From Trichosphaerium sp. ATCC 40318 (Eukaryota > Discosea > Flabellinia > Trichosidae), in NCBI GenBank assembly GCA_038496445.1, contig JALMLS010000385.1, forward strand, positions 294,813 through 358,812: a stretch of DNA of 64,000 nt. The letters are read 5' to 3'. A model generated the notes under the pieces. That model had not been told where the DNA came from and ran no database searches. It saw only the letters and a program-made list of their open reading frames with translations. The translations under genes were made by a program, and so were the position numbers. Shown one piece after another: positions 35,862-47,530 of this stretch (position 1 is its first letter; each line of letters starts with the position of its first letter).

Positions 35862-36604
35862 GTAGTTGAAGGAAAAATACCTTCGAACAGCCAGTGTACG
35901 AATGATTCTAGTACACCTATCTATGTAACCCATGCAGAATGTAATAAAACTATGTCCTGACTAAAATGTACGCGCCCTCATCTTCCGTTTTACTCAAAAA
36001 ATTTCCTTTTTCGTTGTACTTTTTACGAGTTAGCTTCAACGAGGTATGAAGGCACAAGCGGTTGAACAATTGCTGGGCTTTGGTAACGGTTTTACTTCAA
36101 TTCAGTGATTTGTTCCTCACGAGAAATCTCGTGTTGTAACAAGGTACTGTTTGCAAACACCACGATGTGCAACGCCAAAATAGTTCAAAATACCGCCAAG
36201 TGAATGTTACTAAGAAATGTATTCTTGGTTCGTTACAATTTTAACCCGACACGGTAAACCAAATTCTACCAAAACAAAATCGATAACGGATCATTTGATA
36301 CGCCTACATACTCACTTGTGGTCCATTTAAGAGATGTCACACCAAGTTGCTCTTGAAATTTTGCTTTTTTTACATTTTTTTGAGAAAGTTGTGTTAAACA
36401 CAACACATTTGTGTTTTTTGTGTAGAACGAATCTCTTTTTGCAACGGAAGATTAATGTCGCGAATTCACAACTTGAATTTTCGGGAGCAAAAGGCAAGTA
36501 AAATTTCTAAAATGACCGAATTCATTCAAATCAAGTACTTAACCTCACTATCAACCACTCCTCCGTAAACAAAGAAATAACAGAGTAAAGATAACGTATA
36601 CACT
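35862..36604. other. intergenic region
   Basis: About 740 bp, AT-rich, without a supported exon. Contains AATAAA at 35943-35948 just after the upstream gene. Confidence 0.35.
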
Positions 36605-37136
36605 ATGGAACGTAAGTACAGCAACCAACAAACAACATAATCAAGAAAAACCACTGTTTCTTCCTTCTTTTGTCTTTGTATGCACTACTACGCTTATATA
36701 AGCTTCAATTGGAGTGATTGAACTTTTCTAAGTGGAGCTGGAAAATTCAGTTTACATTTTGTGAATGAAGATTCAGGAATTAACAATCCTTACTCTGAAC
36801 GCTCTTTTAATACCTCCATTGCTTCATAGACAACAAAACTAATGTTATTCTTTAGGACAAACTATAATAAAGCGCTTATCGTACATATTCAATAATACCA
36901 AGAAAGACAAGCGTGCAGGCACTTGGCGTTCATCAGCAAAGCTCACAACAAGTCGGGCTAGAGAAACAAGAAACCAACAGTCACAAATCGCTCATCAGAG
37001 ACCATCATTGCGATTCTCGCTAACGTTGGTCAATTACGACGAAGACCCAGATTATTACGAACCACCAGAGAGTTTGCAATTGTTAGATGATATAATGGCA
37101 CCTAGACAATACACAATGCAAGCAGGAGGACGATAG
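36605..37136 (+). CDS. small hypothetical protein with 7-nt first coding exon
   Basis: Predicted 95-residue protein from two exons: ATGGAAC at 36605-36611, then an intron (GTAAGT start, TTTAG end, 36612-36855) and a main exon 36856-37136. The joined frame begins MERQTIIKRLSYIFNN and is basic at first, then acidic/Pro-Tyr (NYDEDPDYYEPPES), ending MQAGGR. The main exon is open over its full 281 nt and has no ATG near its beginning, which is why the tiny first exon is proposed. No family recognised. The 244-nt intron is long for this genome and could be a 5' leader intron. Confidence 0.4.
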
Positions 37137-37548
37137 ATCTAATATTGACCTTTTGGCCATTCACTTTCTATATGTTGTTGGCCAACAAACGTTGTAATTA
37201 TTTGTAAACTACATGCTAAATACTGTAAATAACTGTATAAATAACTTGAGAATCACCCTAGAATTGTATTTTACTATCGTATAACGGAGAAATTAAAACA
37301 ACTCCAAAAATCCAAAAAAGTACTTGTCAACTTTCCTCAATTAGTTGACCCAATCCGAAACAGTTGTTCCATTTGTACTTATATATCTTAGACGAGTTTC
37401 TATGTTATTTTTTAATGATAGTATTTTACAAGGATTAGTACATAATATACAAGTTTTAGAGTGGCTAATGATGAAGCACACACGTGTGTGGAGAGTTGAA
37501 AAAAAAAAACCAATAAATACAGTTCTCGGATTTTGTGCTTTCTTCTTC

Positions 37549-39357
37549 TTAGTTACTCAGTGATAATTGCACACAACGACGAAAAGTCTCTGGGCTCATA
37601 TTATGACCCTCGTCAGAGTTGAATTCTGCAATTTCAGGTGTAATATCAAGAGTAAATTTCTGAATGTCTGTGTCTTGCTTAACAGCTATTTTAGCTTCCT
37701 CTGGTATTTCGCATTGTTTCTCTTTACCCTGTGTATCCTGAGGTGTATCCGAAGTATCAAGCGCCGATAAAATACTAGAAGTAGCCTCGGAGGCATTTTT
37801 CGTCGATTGACCGACCTCTAGTTGTGTTCTAAGTGATAATATTAGCGCTGTACTAGTTTTAGTTTGTTTTGTTCCTTGCATACATTGAAAGTGTCATATT
37901 TTCATCAAAGCAGGCTATAGCGCCTTTGTTATTGTATCTGTTACAATAATTTGAAGCTGTGAAGATTGTGAGGACACGGTCATCATGAGTCCAATGAAAT
38001 CCCTCTTTAGCGAGTTCGTGTGCACGTATTACAAAGTCCAAGTTGTTATTCTCACAGAATTGCTTTGTTACGTTTGCTACAACAGTTTTTAGTAAAATGC
38101 TGCTAGTGTATACAATCTTACCTCCCCAAAGATGCCCTGTGCCCCTAGGAGAATCTTCATAGTCCTCAGAAGCCTCTTCAGAAGAAGGATCGGACCACAC
38201 TAAGTCTAAACATAAGTAAGTCTCAGAGTCCAAGTCACTTTTTTTTTGAATTTTCATACCTGTTATCACTCCCTTTTTTGGAATCTCGTGTTGTCTTTCA
38301 ATGTTATTTATTGCCTCTAGATTACCAAGATGTTGTGATAAACCACCATGCACAGCGAATACCTTCATAGAAGTTAGTTAAAAATACATTTTCACTTTTT
38401 TCTATTTTTCTCAAATTCTCCCAATGTCCCCAAAAAAAAATAAAATGTGTTGCTTTGGTGTCGTACCTTATTGTCAATAACGGCTGCAAGTGGTAGAGCG
38501 TCGAATACTCTCGAACATCTTTCGTGTACTCTAAACCTCACTTTTTTACCGTATTTTGCCGTTATTTCGCGCATGAAACCATACCTAGCATAAAGTGAGC
38601 CAATAGAAAGACTTATGAGCCCCAAAAGAATTCCAAAAAAAACGAAAACGTTAAATTGTCGGCTACACGCCCAAAAGCTTATAAGCAGCGTTTAAACAAA
38701 GCAAGCTAGCCTATGAAGGATTATCGTACATTGTAGATGTGTCACGACTTTCATGGTTACCGCGTATAATGTAGAAAGATTGAGGGAACATCAACTTTAG
38801 CAATAGCAGTAGTTGTAGGCATTCTAGACTTTTTGGACCCCTAAGTCCGAATTTAGAAGTCGACTCTAAAAAACTACCAAATCTTATCGTACCTATCCAC
38901 AATGTCGCCTAAAAACAAGAATTTCCTCTCTGGTGATATACTACATAGACGGAAAACTTCTAGACGGAAGATAAGAAACTTTAAAGTTTTTGAAAAGGTG
39001 TTCCGACAGAAAATACCGTGAGAGGGCAAAAACAAGCCAAAACGCACCTAACAGGTCATTGAAGTTGCCATGAATGTCACCAACAACACATAAGGGAGGA
39101 GTTAGGGATAGTAGTGATGGTTCTTTGGAGAACGCAGCAGCAGCCTTTATAGAGTAAGTAATGACACAAGTGATCTTTTGTTGTAAATTCATCGCGTGTT
39201 TATGGCCATCCCCGGCAAATCTTTAAAAGAAACAACTCCAAGTAACAAAACGTACCTTTCCACATAATTTTTTGAGTTCCAAGGGCGTTAGTAATGTCCC
39301 GTTTACAATTTGTGTTGCCCACCTTGCGTAGGTCTTAAACCTTCGCCCTGAAGACAT
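37549..39357 (-). CDS. PPP-family Ser/Thr protein phosphatase
   Basis: Minus-strand multi-exon gene encoding a metallophosphatase of the PP1/PP2A/calcineurin superfamily. Signature motifs appear in order: VVGDIHGNFNDL (GDxHG, about 39060), FLGDIVDR (GDxVDR), IIRGNHESR (RGNHE, about 38750), FAVHGGLS (HGG), WSDP and a RGTGHLWGG variant, and FVIRAHEL (RAHE). All metal-binding and catalytic residues are visible. The N-terminus (MSSGRRFKTYARWATQIV) and the 110-residue Ser/Thr/Glu-rich C-terminal tail after the core are not typical of PP1 or PP2A, so this is probably a lineage-specific or PPEF/PP5-related type with tail regulation. The last intron, 40 nt, joins SMTLS to TALILS. Confidence 0.85.
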
Positions 39358-40228
39358 ATAGAGTAGTTTTACAAAGTAGAGCAATTCAGACGTGCTTTGC
39401 AAGTCAAGCAGAAGTGAAAAAATGTCAGATTTCTGATTAAAGAAGGAAACGTTGCGTCAACATATTCGCTATCACGCTGAATATACTCATACATAATACG
39501 TTTAATAGTAATACGTACTGCGCTCTAATTAACTTCTCACAAATCACTTTTTGTTCTAAAAAAACTCCACAACGTGCGCAAATGAGATTATGCGCTCCTA
39601 TACCACAACATCTTAAACAAAATGATGTAAATACTGCGGGTTAGCTGTACATACAGTCGGTTTTTTTTTTTGAGTTTTCACATCAAGTAATAAAGCCGTG
39701 TCAGGCATCGGAGATTTTTTGCACATAATTCAGAAGTTCCAAACTCAGAGAACGTACAATTTATTATCGCAGGCGATGATCATCGGAGTAAATCAAAAAA
39801 AACGTGCCAAAGCCGAAAAACCGAGAGTTCTTTTTTGTATTTAATGGGCGATCGTCTTCTCTTTTGAACAGCCATTAAAGGTAATACTTTCCACCGTCAG
39901 ATTTATAGCGTTGAAAAGGTACAGGCCTAGCGCAGTATCCTAGCAAATATTTTAGTTAACTAGTACGTAATGAGGGTGCTAGCACAACTGCACGTACGTT
40001 CATACGTGCTTTTATCGAATGACGATGTACTATTGTCGTTATAGCGTGATATATTCCTCGTTGTATCATTTACATAAATGCCTTCAGGTTCGTTGTTACA
40101 AGCGCGCGTGGATTCTTCGTACGCTCCATAAAACGGTACACAATAAACTGACGGCTTGTGTCCTAATCAATAAGTTAAAAAAAAGGTCTGTGCGTGTAGG
40201 CCATGCGCATAAAAGAGCATAAAAATTG
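39358..40228. other. 870-bp intergenic stretch
   Basis: Should contain the promoter of the phosphatase gene and the 3' end of the 41623 gene. No coding exon supported; a 67-codon plus-strand frame at 40019 is not convincing. Confidence 0.35.
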
Positions 40229-41623
40229 TTACAATTTTTTTTTACCATAATTTTCGTAGCCTATTGCGTTCTCCAAGCACAAGTTCGAGCGATCCACAAG
40301 CGTATGTACACGCGCTGTCAACTCGGTGTTTATTTCTAGCTGTCTTCGCAACTTGACAGACTTTCCAACACGACTCTTCACATCGTGAATAATATTTTGT
40401 ATTCTATCGAGTATTTGTGGTGTCCTTGAATAACTGCGTTAATAAGAAGGTTCTATTGCGCTCAAGAATACAAAGAAGTTCGTTTTATGATGTTATTTAA
40501 ATAAAAATAAATCTAATGTTACCATAGTGGTTCTTCAGCGACTGCTTTGATTATAGCCTTGACATCATTATTGTTCAGTCTTTCTTGTATTTTTTTGATT
40601 TCTGAATGGTTATTTAACACACGTGAGATGTAACGCGATCACATCTTTTTTTTTTTTTTGCAACGTACCATAAGCGTCTGGAAATTTCACCTCTACTTCC
40701 TTAATACGGCTCACTCCTTTAACAATGCAGTGTTGTTTTATGGTTGGTTTTATTTTCCTTTGTGCTACGCTAGTTAGCTTTTGCAAGTCACAGTGAACTA
40801 AAACGCACATGAATCCTCTTTGGTCTTTTGGATCTTTCTAGCGATATCATAGGCATCGTATTCATCGTAGCCAGGAGGTACAACTAAACAAAGATCACAA
40901 AAAAAAGATCTATGCATTCGTGAACATAAATCAAAAAAAGAAAGTAGACCTTTGTGCTTAGGGTCCTTTTGGAGAAGCTTGGAGCTTTTTCCGTGATCAA
41001 AGAGGCCACCAACATCAAGTTTAGGAGGTTTAGAGGAGTATTTTCTAGCCTGTTTCCGCTTTTTTCTTTCCTTAAGATTGTTTTCTTAGATGAAACAAAA
41101 TCGCGGCCGTACTGTTGTATCTTTGACATCTACCTTTGAGAATACTTCAAAATCTGTCTAGGAAGCAAGTACGGTTAGTTGGCGTTATTTTTTGCGCGAA
41201 ACGGCGTACTCGTGTTGAGGTTCTGCGCCGTTTCGTGCGCTTTTGGGAATCTCTACAATTCTCTTTATCACTGCTTTCACGCTGTAGCATTGAGTGTCTA
41301 AAGGTTTGCATTTAATTTAACCGCCATTTTTGACAGTGCGTACTTGCGGAATCTATTTAAAGCGTTCTCTCTGGTTTTAATGGCGTTTTGTTGGCTTGCA
41401 ATGCTCTCATTTCTGATTTCTCTCAAAACTTGATCCAAGCTCTGCGTTTAACAGTCAGAAGCAAATTTATGCTGCTTGAACGCGGTACCATTGGCTTTTT
41501 TGTTTGTTTTGCTCTTTGACGAACTGCTGATCGTTTTCTATTGCGCTTAGGTAGTGTAGGGGTATTCTCATCGCGTTTATCTTTTGATTTAGCTAGGGCG
41601 GCTTTAAATTTTTCAACTTGCAT
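40229..41623 (-). CDS. basic nuclear-type hypothetical protein, multi-exon
   Basis: Minus-strand gene with about seven introns. Exons join into a very basic N-terminal half (PTLPKRNRKRSAVRQRAK; later RTKRRRTSTR and KERKKRKQARK), a conserved-looking patch LDVGGLFDHGKSSKLLQK, PPGYDEYDAYDIARK, and a helical C-terminal third (IKKIQERLNNNDVKAIIK; ILDRIQNIIHDVKSRVG; LEINTELTARVHTLVD) with coiled-coil character, ending NYGKKKL. Basic clusters suggest nuclear location and nucleic-acid or chromatin binding. A kinetochore/chromatin coiled-coil protein is conceivable but I recognise no named family. Start at 41623 is the first ATG of the basic exon; 202 bp separate it from the divergent gene at 41826. 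Confidence 0.45.
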
Positions 41624-41825
41624 TGTAGACTACTGGAATTTTATATAAAAAGCGTAACTGCTAGCAGGGTAGCGGTTTACTAATTAGTAAATCTGGTATA
41701 TTGTACCATTCTTCGCTGATCAACTTACTGACGATTCAGCTGCCTTCGTACCTACCTGTTACGCTATTTGTAGCCCGTTTTTAAGTCCTTTGACGCAAAC
41801 TGATTTTGTGTTAATTAAAATCAAA

Positions 41826-42630
41826 ATGGAGAAGACCATTTACCTTATTCGTCACGGCGAAAGTACGCACAATGTCTACGATCGCGAAAAAGGTGGTAAA
41901 GGAGGTGATCCAATGTTTTGGGACGCCCTTTTGAGCGAAAAAGGGCAAGAACAAGGTACAGCGTACTTTATTGCGCATAGCTGACTGTTTAAAGCGAAAA
42001 AACTAAAGCAGGACGTTGCCAACTTAAAGGTTGATGTAGTGATTACGTCGCCACTCCGACGCGCTATGTTAACAGCTTTGGGTGCTTTTGAGAAAATTGA
42101 AGTGCACCCTCTTTGCACTGAACGAGTGCGTGGTCTCAATGTCTCGAACGCTCACCAAATACTAGGTTGATAACGCATGCGACATTGGATCAACACCAAA
42201 AGAGTTGCAACCTCAGTTTCCTAATGTCGACTTTTCTGGTCTTCCTGACGTATGGTGGTACGTATAATACATACCAGACACATTTTATCGCTCAACCAAT
42301 AAACATAACTCCAATGAGCGTAAAGTGCAACTAAAATTATTTAAAGGTACACTGATGGAAAGAAACTAACAGCAGAGAACTATAAAAAAGAGTTTGAACA
42401 GAACAGATGGGAAGAACCAGTTGAGAATGTTGATGAAAGAATAAAAGCATTTATTAAGTACTTAAAAGAAGAGCGCAAAGAGCAACGTATTGCCGTTGTT
42501 GCACACTCATCGTACTTCCAGAGGTAGTGCTCTTATTTAGGCACGTGCTTTTGCGTATTTAATCACGTGTAGGTGGACAAAGATGCCAAGGAAATTGCAC
42601 AATTGTGAAGTCAAGGAAGTAAAAATATAA
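41826..42630 (+). CDS. histidine phosphatase (phosphoglycerate-mutase superfamily)
   Basis: About 200 residues from five exons with introns of roughly 39, 40, 110 and 60 nt. It begins MEKTIYLIRHGESTHNVYD: the RHGES motif holds the catalytic His. ITSPLRRAMLTA carries the second Arg, and VVAHSSYFQR the second catalytic His, so both phosphate-binding halves are present. A VWWYTDGKKLTAEN segment and a C-terminal WTKMPRKLHNCEV end follow. The family includes small-molecule phosphatases such as plant and fungal PGM-like proteins. The substrate cannot be told, though the length and VDERI/HSSYF context fit the branch of soluble PGM-like phosphatases rather than glycolytic PGM. Confidence 0.85.
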
Positions 42631-42762
42631 ACTAATTGTCGATAAAAGCCTTACGCAGACGCTTTCGTCGCTATGTATTCAAAGTAAGCGTCGATGTTGT
42701 GTAACACTTTTTTTGAACCAAAAGGGGAACTTGATGGGGCACTTCTGTGAAAGTTCGTCCAA

Positions 42763-45040
42763 ATGCCATTTCTAGCAATGCGTCTAGCGTGTGCCAAATG
42801 TTATTTTTTGTCCTGCACATCTAGATATTCTTCGGCGAAATTCGTTGAACTTTGTACAATAGAGCTCTATTTTAGCGTAAGTTTTCTTGTACGCACCTCT
42901 TTAAAGTCATGCTTTCAGTACCAACACTATCTCAACTATGTGTACACACCATATGCACCAAGAACTTATACAAAATAACAGCAAATGAAAAAATCGTACC
43001 TATCATTGATAAATTGAACGTTGGACCTGCTGTACGCCTATAATATACTTTCCCGGGTCCTAACTCTCAATTTTCGCATTAGATTGCGAATCGTATTATT
43101 TATGAGTTGCGTGTCCAACGAACATTAACAAAAGAGCTTTTGGAGCTGTTCAATGACGTACCTTTATCCTCGCTCTCATGTCTGATGGAGTTTTCAAATC
43201 AAAGCCCTTTTGCTCGGAATCTATCGCCCGAGGAAGCACTAGAACGTAGCAGACAGGGAAATAGAAAGAGTCAAGGTAACAAAAAAGTGAATTGTTTTGT
43301 TTTTCCGCATTAAACGATAGGATGCCTTTGTTGTCTTTCTAACTACAAGCTTAGCAGCACAGCAAGCTCGTTTAAGCGATGAATGGCTTGACATCATTGC
43401 AGAGCATCATCCTAGCTTGTCTCATTTAGATTTGGGTAAAGGCTATGCTCTCACAGACACAGCTGTAGCCAACTTGCTCTCAAGTGCGTTAATGTCAGCT
43501 ATTTTTTTTCTTTTGTCCATCTAAGGTGTCACGTGACTTACGTTCTGTGTTAGAATTAAAAAAATTGCGCTACTTGAGTCTTCTCAAAGCGAAGCGATTA
43601 ACAGATGCTGCCTTTACGGAGTTGGGTTCTTTGAAAGAACTTAGAACGTTATCTCTTGGTACAATTTATTACTTGTCTTTTCCAACAATAGAACAAATAG
43701 CACGTGCGTATTATAGTACAAATAATGAAGTGTATGCTTACTCTTGGTTGCTACAGAGTTACCAAACCTAACAGACCTCGATATTCGGTGCACCTGTACT
43801 TCTGATAAAGCTGTAAAGCATCTTGCTGAAAGTACGCGAAAGGGAAAACAATTTCAACCTATTTATTGTTTGTTATTGGTTGCTAATGTTTTTATAACAA
43901 TAGATATTGGCAAGCAACTTCAAAGGCTCAATATATCGACAACGAGGATAACAAGTGAAGCTTTAGAACATATAGGACAACGTATGTTGTATTTATTCTG
44001 TGTCATTCTTTATCTTACACTAATGCTAGATATGACAAACCTTTTGTGCCTTGATATATCGTTTACCAGAGTAAAAAGTGCATCATTCGAACACTTGAAA
44101 AGTATGCAACTTACCTCACTTTAATAACTGAGTTAACCGATGTTCTTTTGTCAGGTTTGAAAAACTTGGTTTATCTTAATGTCAGCCACAATGCATGTTT
44201 TGATGATGAAGCAGCTCCAGTTCTCGCTTCTCTAACAAACTTGGAGTACCTTCACTTGGAAAATACATCAATATCGTTGGGTTTGAGATCAATATCAGGT
44301 ACTACATTTTACAACAAATTTACTATTTCAGTTGTATTTATCTTGGTCAACTACTCGTGTATTTCGATACCTCGACTGTTCAATTGTCTCAGTGCTTTTT
44401 AGGTCTTAAAAAGATCCGAACTCTTGATCTAGCAAGAACTGCCATTGTCCCTGAGAGTTTTACAGCTCTTGAAGGTAGCTCCATTTCTTGTCGTTATAAA
44501 AATAGTACTTATAAAAATTTTAGATAAACCAATGCTTTCTTGGTTGTCTGTTATGTACACAAAAGCTGATATAACATCCTTGGATGTAATCACAAAACTT
44601 CCTTCATTAACCACACTCAAAATAATGTACACTGCTGCAAGTTGTGATGCTGGAATCGAGAGATTAAAAGGTACACAATTCACAATTTTTTTGGTTGAAA
44701 CCTGCACCTGTTACAAGGGTTTGGGCGAACACTCTTGCTGATGTATCCATGCACATTTTATGTTAACGTATAATAACAATACGTATTAGGCATGGTTGGG
44801 CTTGAATCACTTGGCGCAGGGTCAAGAAACACCCGTCTAACAAACGATTGTTTAAAGTATTTAAAGGGTATGAAAAAGTTAAGGGAACTCAGTTTATGGG
44901 AATCTGTTATTACTAAGGACGCTCTTGATAAAGTAACATGTGATATGCCTGATCTAGCCCCACTCGATAAACGGATGGGTAATAGTAAGAATCCTTGCTG
45001 GTTGTTTAAAACAAATGAAGTTTTTTCGAAGTTTAGCTAA
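42763..45040 (+). CDS. LRR (RNI-like) protein with ELA/Zyg-11-like N-terminus
   Basis: Plus-strand gene with about nine short introns. The first well-supported exon encodes VPTLSQLCVHTICTKNLYKI, a pattern seen at the start of elongin-A/ZYG11-like and other substrate receptors. A helical region (ANRIIYELRVQRTLTKELLE) follows, then at least eight leucine-rich repeats: LSHLDLGKG, LRYLSLLKAKRLTDAAFTEL, LTDLDIRCTC, LQRLNISTTRITSEALEH, LCLDISFTRV, LVYLNVSHNACFDDEAA, LEYLHLENTSI and others. The LRRs are of the Cys/RNI type with TD motifs. It may be an adaptor of a cullin ubiquitin ligase (inferred). The 5' end, between 42763 and about 42910, is uncertain because no upstream frame joins cleanly. Confidence 0.6.
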
Positions 45041-45258
45041 AATGCAGTGTTACCATATTTGAGCGGTCCTTATGTTAATTATATTGCCCCTAACTTCCCT
45101 GATTGGCCACAGGCATACTAGGATAAACATTGGATCGCTTACAGCGCATACGTAGGTTGTATGATCTACAAACTTCTTTGTGTTTGAGCGGTTGTACACA
45201 AAAACTGAATATAGTCGTAAATAAAACTGTTTATTGATGACAAGTGCATGCACATGTG

Positions 45259-45996
45259 CTATCTCTTCTTTCTTGTGCGTCTTGTTCTGGACCGAATTTT
45301 AGGTTTATTGGTTGTAGCTCGCGTTTTTTTTGACCTGACGGTTGTTTTCTTCACTGTAGAGCGATTCTTTCTTGATGGAGTTGATGTACCGAAAATACCA
45401 GTTTTTTTCTTTGTTGGACTACTTGTTGCAGAATGAGTTGTTGTTTTCTGCACGGTGTTTCGAGTTCTTTGTGGTCTCGCAGTTGTTTTCTTTTTTGCAG
45501 GTACACGTCTTTTTTGCGGGTACATTTGATTTCGTTCCTCCTCTTGCCTTGTGTATCCACGGGATGCTAACCTTGGGTCACGTGGTGTAAAATAAATTTC
45601 GTCAATGATATCTTGCTCCCACTCACTCAGTGTTGTCCTGTCAAAATAAGGATCATCTGCTCCCTTTTTATTGATTGGAGCATCGTACAAAACTGATCCA
45701 TCACATGTAATGCTCCAACCGCTGATACAGTAGTTACCAGTTGTCTTTATCCATCCTTCATATGAAGCTAGCTTGATTAAGTTCTTGAACTCCTCACGTC
45801 CTTTTTCCGCATGTATTTCTCCATGTGCTATAACGGATGTAGTGCTTCTTCTTCTGTAAACTATGATGCATATGTATCCAAGTATTGATTTCTTCGGGAG
45901 CTTGAATGTCTCTTTTCCGCATACGTAGGAGATGTATTTTGATGAAATATCTGTTGTAAGTAATGTGTTAAGAACACTTGTCTTCGTTCTGCCCAT
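45259..45996 (-). CDS. novel paired family member A, basic C-terminal tail
   Basis: 245 residues without introns. The first 150 residues match the divergent gene at 46558 closely: YVCGKETFKLPKKS, (G)YxCIIVYRRxSTT, GNYxISxWSI, FNKKGADD/INKKGADD, LSxWEQDII. The last 95 residues are very rich in Lys, Arg, Thr and Ser (TTVRSKKTRATTNKPKIRSR), like a nuclear or nucleic-acid-binding tail. I do not recognise the conserved domain. It does not resemble a transposase or nuclease known to me. A CACGTG lies 80 bp upstream (46076-46081). Confidence 0.65.
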   Translation of the reverse strand: MGRTKTSVLNTLLTTDISSKYISYVCGKETFKLPKKSILGYICIIVYRRRSTTSVIAHGEIHAEKGREEFKNLIKLASYEGWIKTTGNYCISGWSITCDGSVLYDAPINKKGADDPYFDRTTLSEWEQDIIDEIYFTPRDPRLASRGYTRQEEERNQMYPQKRRVPAKKKTTARPQRTRNTVQKTTTHSATSSPTKKKTGIFGTSTPSRKNRSTVKKTTVRSKKTRATTNKPKIRSRTRRTRKKR

Positions 45997-46557
45997 GTTT
46001 GGTTCTTTGTTTATCTTGTATTGGTGACTTGGTGCTTGGACTCGAATGTTGTTCGGTTTGTTTACAGTATGACATCACGTGAACTCTGTGACTTGTATTC
46101 TTTTATTTGTACGCCATTTAATAAAGCGTAGCGTAGAGTTTTGCGCTTACAACTATCTTTTTTCAAAACATAAATTCACACTTCGGGGAGTTTCGTGGTT
46201 TTGATAAAGGTGTCTACTTTTACGGTACGTGCTAGAAACCCAGTAAAAAAACATGAGATTAGACAGTAGCACAAACGAGTGGACTACGCCAATAGAAAAG
46301 GGTACAAGTGTCTCCCAAAATTAATAATTTTGTCAACTGGTTTTTATAGCACATGTATAAACAACGTCTACAGACAGAAGCGAGTCACGTGACCACCGTG
46401 GAATTTTTCAGCCGGTTCTCATGAATTTCATCGAGAATTCATGTGAATTGTTGAAAGGTTCACGTGATATTACGGCGTTGTGCTGAGTGAATGTCGTAAT
46501 ATCAACAGAGTATCAAGTATATAACTTCAAGCACCACAACTGAACAACAAACCAAAA
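45997..46557. promoter_or_regulatory. shared divergent promoter of paralogue pair
   Basis: 561 bp between the two start codons. It carries three CACGTG sites at 46076, 46386 and 46461. The outer two lie 80 and about 92 bp from their respective start codons. An inverted repeat with 8-bp arms (CATGAATT at 46420-46427, AATTCATG at 46436-46443) lies between the last two sites. Confidence 0.5.
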
Positions 46558-47013
46558 ATGGGTAGAAAGAAGGAAAGCGTTGTGGCAGCAATTCAAACAA
46601 AAGAAATCTCATCAAACTATATTTCTTACGTATGCGGAAAAGAGACATTCAAGCTCCCTAAGAAATCAAGACGTGGATACACATGCATCATAGTTTACAG
46701 AAGAAGCAGCACAACATGTTGTATGATAGATGGACCAATACATAAGGAAGACAAACCAGAACATAATACTTTAGTTAAGTTTGCTGGATTTCAAGGATGG
46801 ATAAATAAAAGAGGGAACTATCGCATTAGTGCATGGAGCATAAAACCAGATGGCTCATTTGGCTTCAAAGAAGCCTTTAATAAAAAAGGCGCAGATGACG
46901 CTAACACGGCTAAAGACACATTAAGTAAATGGGAGCAAGACATAATAAACGAGATGTACTCAAAAGGCAATGCAAAACTGTCACGTGCAAAGAAAAAAAC
47001 TGCGAGAAGATAA
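46558..47013 (+). CDS. novel paired family member B
   Basis: 151 residues without introns, starting MGRKKESVVAAIQTKEISSN. It shares the whole core with member A on the other strand, at roughly 50 percent identity by eye, but has only a short basic end (RAKKKTARR). Conserved features are a Cys in YVCGKETF, a run of beta-like residues, several Trp, and a C-terminal helix KWEQDIINEMY. The family is unknown to me. The head-to-head layout suggests an inverted duplication that copied the promoter half with its CACGTG element. Confidence 0.65.
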   Translation: MGRKKESVVAAIQTKEISSNYISYVCGKETFKLPKKSRRGYTCIIVYRRSSTTCCMIDGPIHKEDKPEHNTLVKFAGFQGWINKRGNYRISAWSIKPDGSFGFKEAFNKKGADDANTAKDTLSKWEQDIINEMYSKGNAKLSRAKKKTARR

Positions 47014-47530
47014 GAATATGATGTACTCTAAAGAATAAACTAAAAGTTAATTGTAGCACATAGTGTTGTATTGTATTGAGATTATCTCATACCTACGATA
47101 AACTACTGTTTTATTGGATTTTCACTTTCAGCTTCGGGTAAGGATAACAAAATCCTTCAATTGGCCGTAACTAGTACACACTTGTCGCCAATTGTGCAAT
47201 CAACAATGTTAATTTTCAGGTAGATAGACTGCAAAGTACTCCTCAGAACCAGTTGCTACTGGTGGATATAGAGCTCAGACCAATAGCAAGAAGTTGTATT
47301 GTATGGTAGGTGATACTACAATACCGAATTTGGAAATTGTTGAAACTGAATAATAAATAATAAAACGCGAGAAAATTAGCTGTTTTCGTAAATTCTAGCT
47401 AGTTGGCGTGAAACTCCATATTACGATCTAACGACCACTCCAAGCGGGTTACTTTACAAAACCAAACAGAGCCAGTAAGTCTTAAACCAAAATCGTTATG
47501 TACATGTTTTTTTTATTCACTTTCTTTATG
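47014..47530. other. convergent 3' gap
   Basis: About 500 bp between the paralogue B gene and the Ras gene, ending head-on. AATAAA at 47032-47037 follows the first. No exon seen. Confidence 0.35.
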
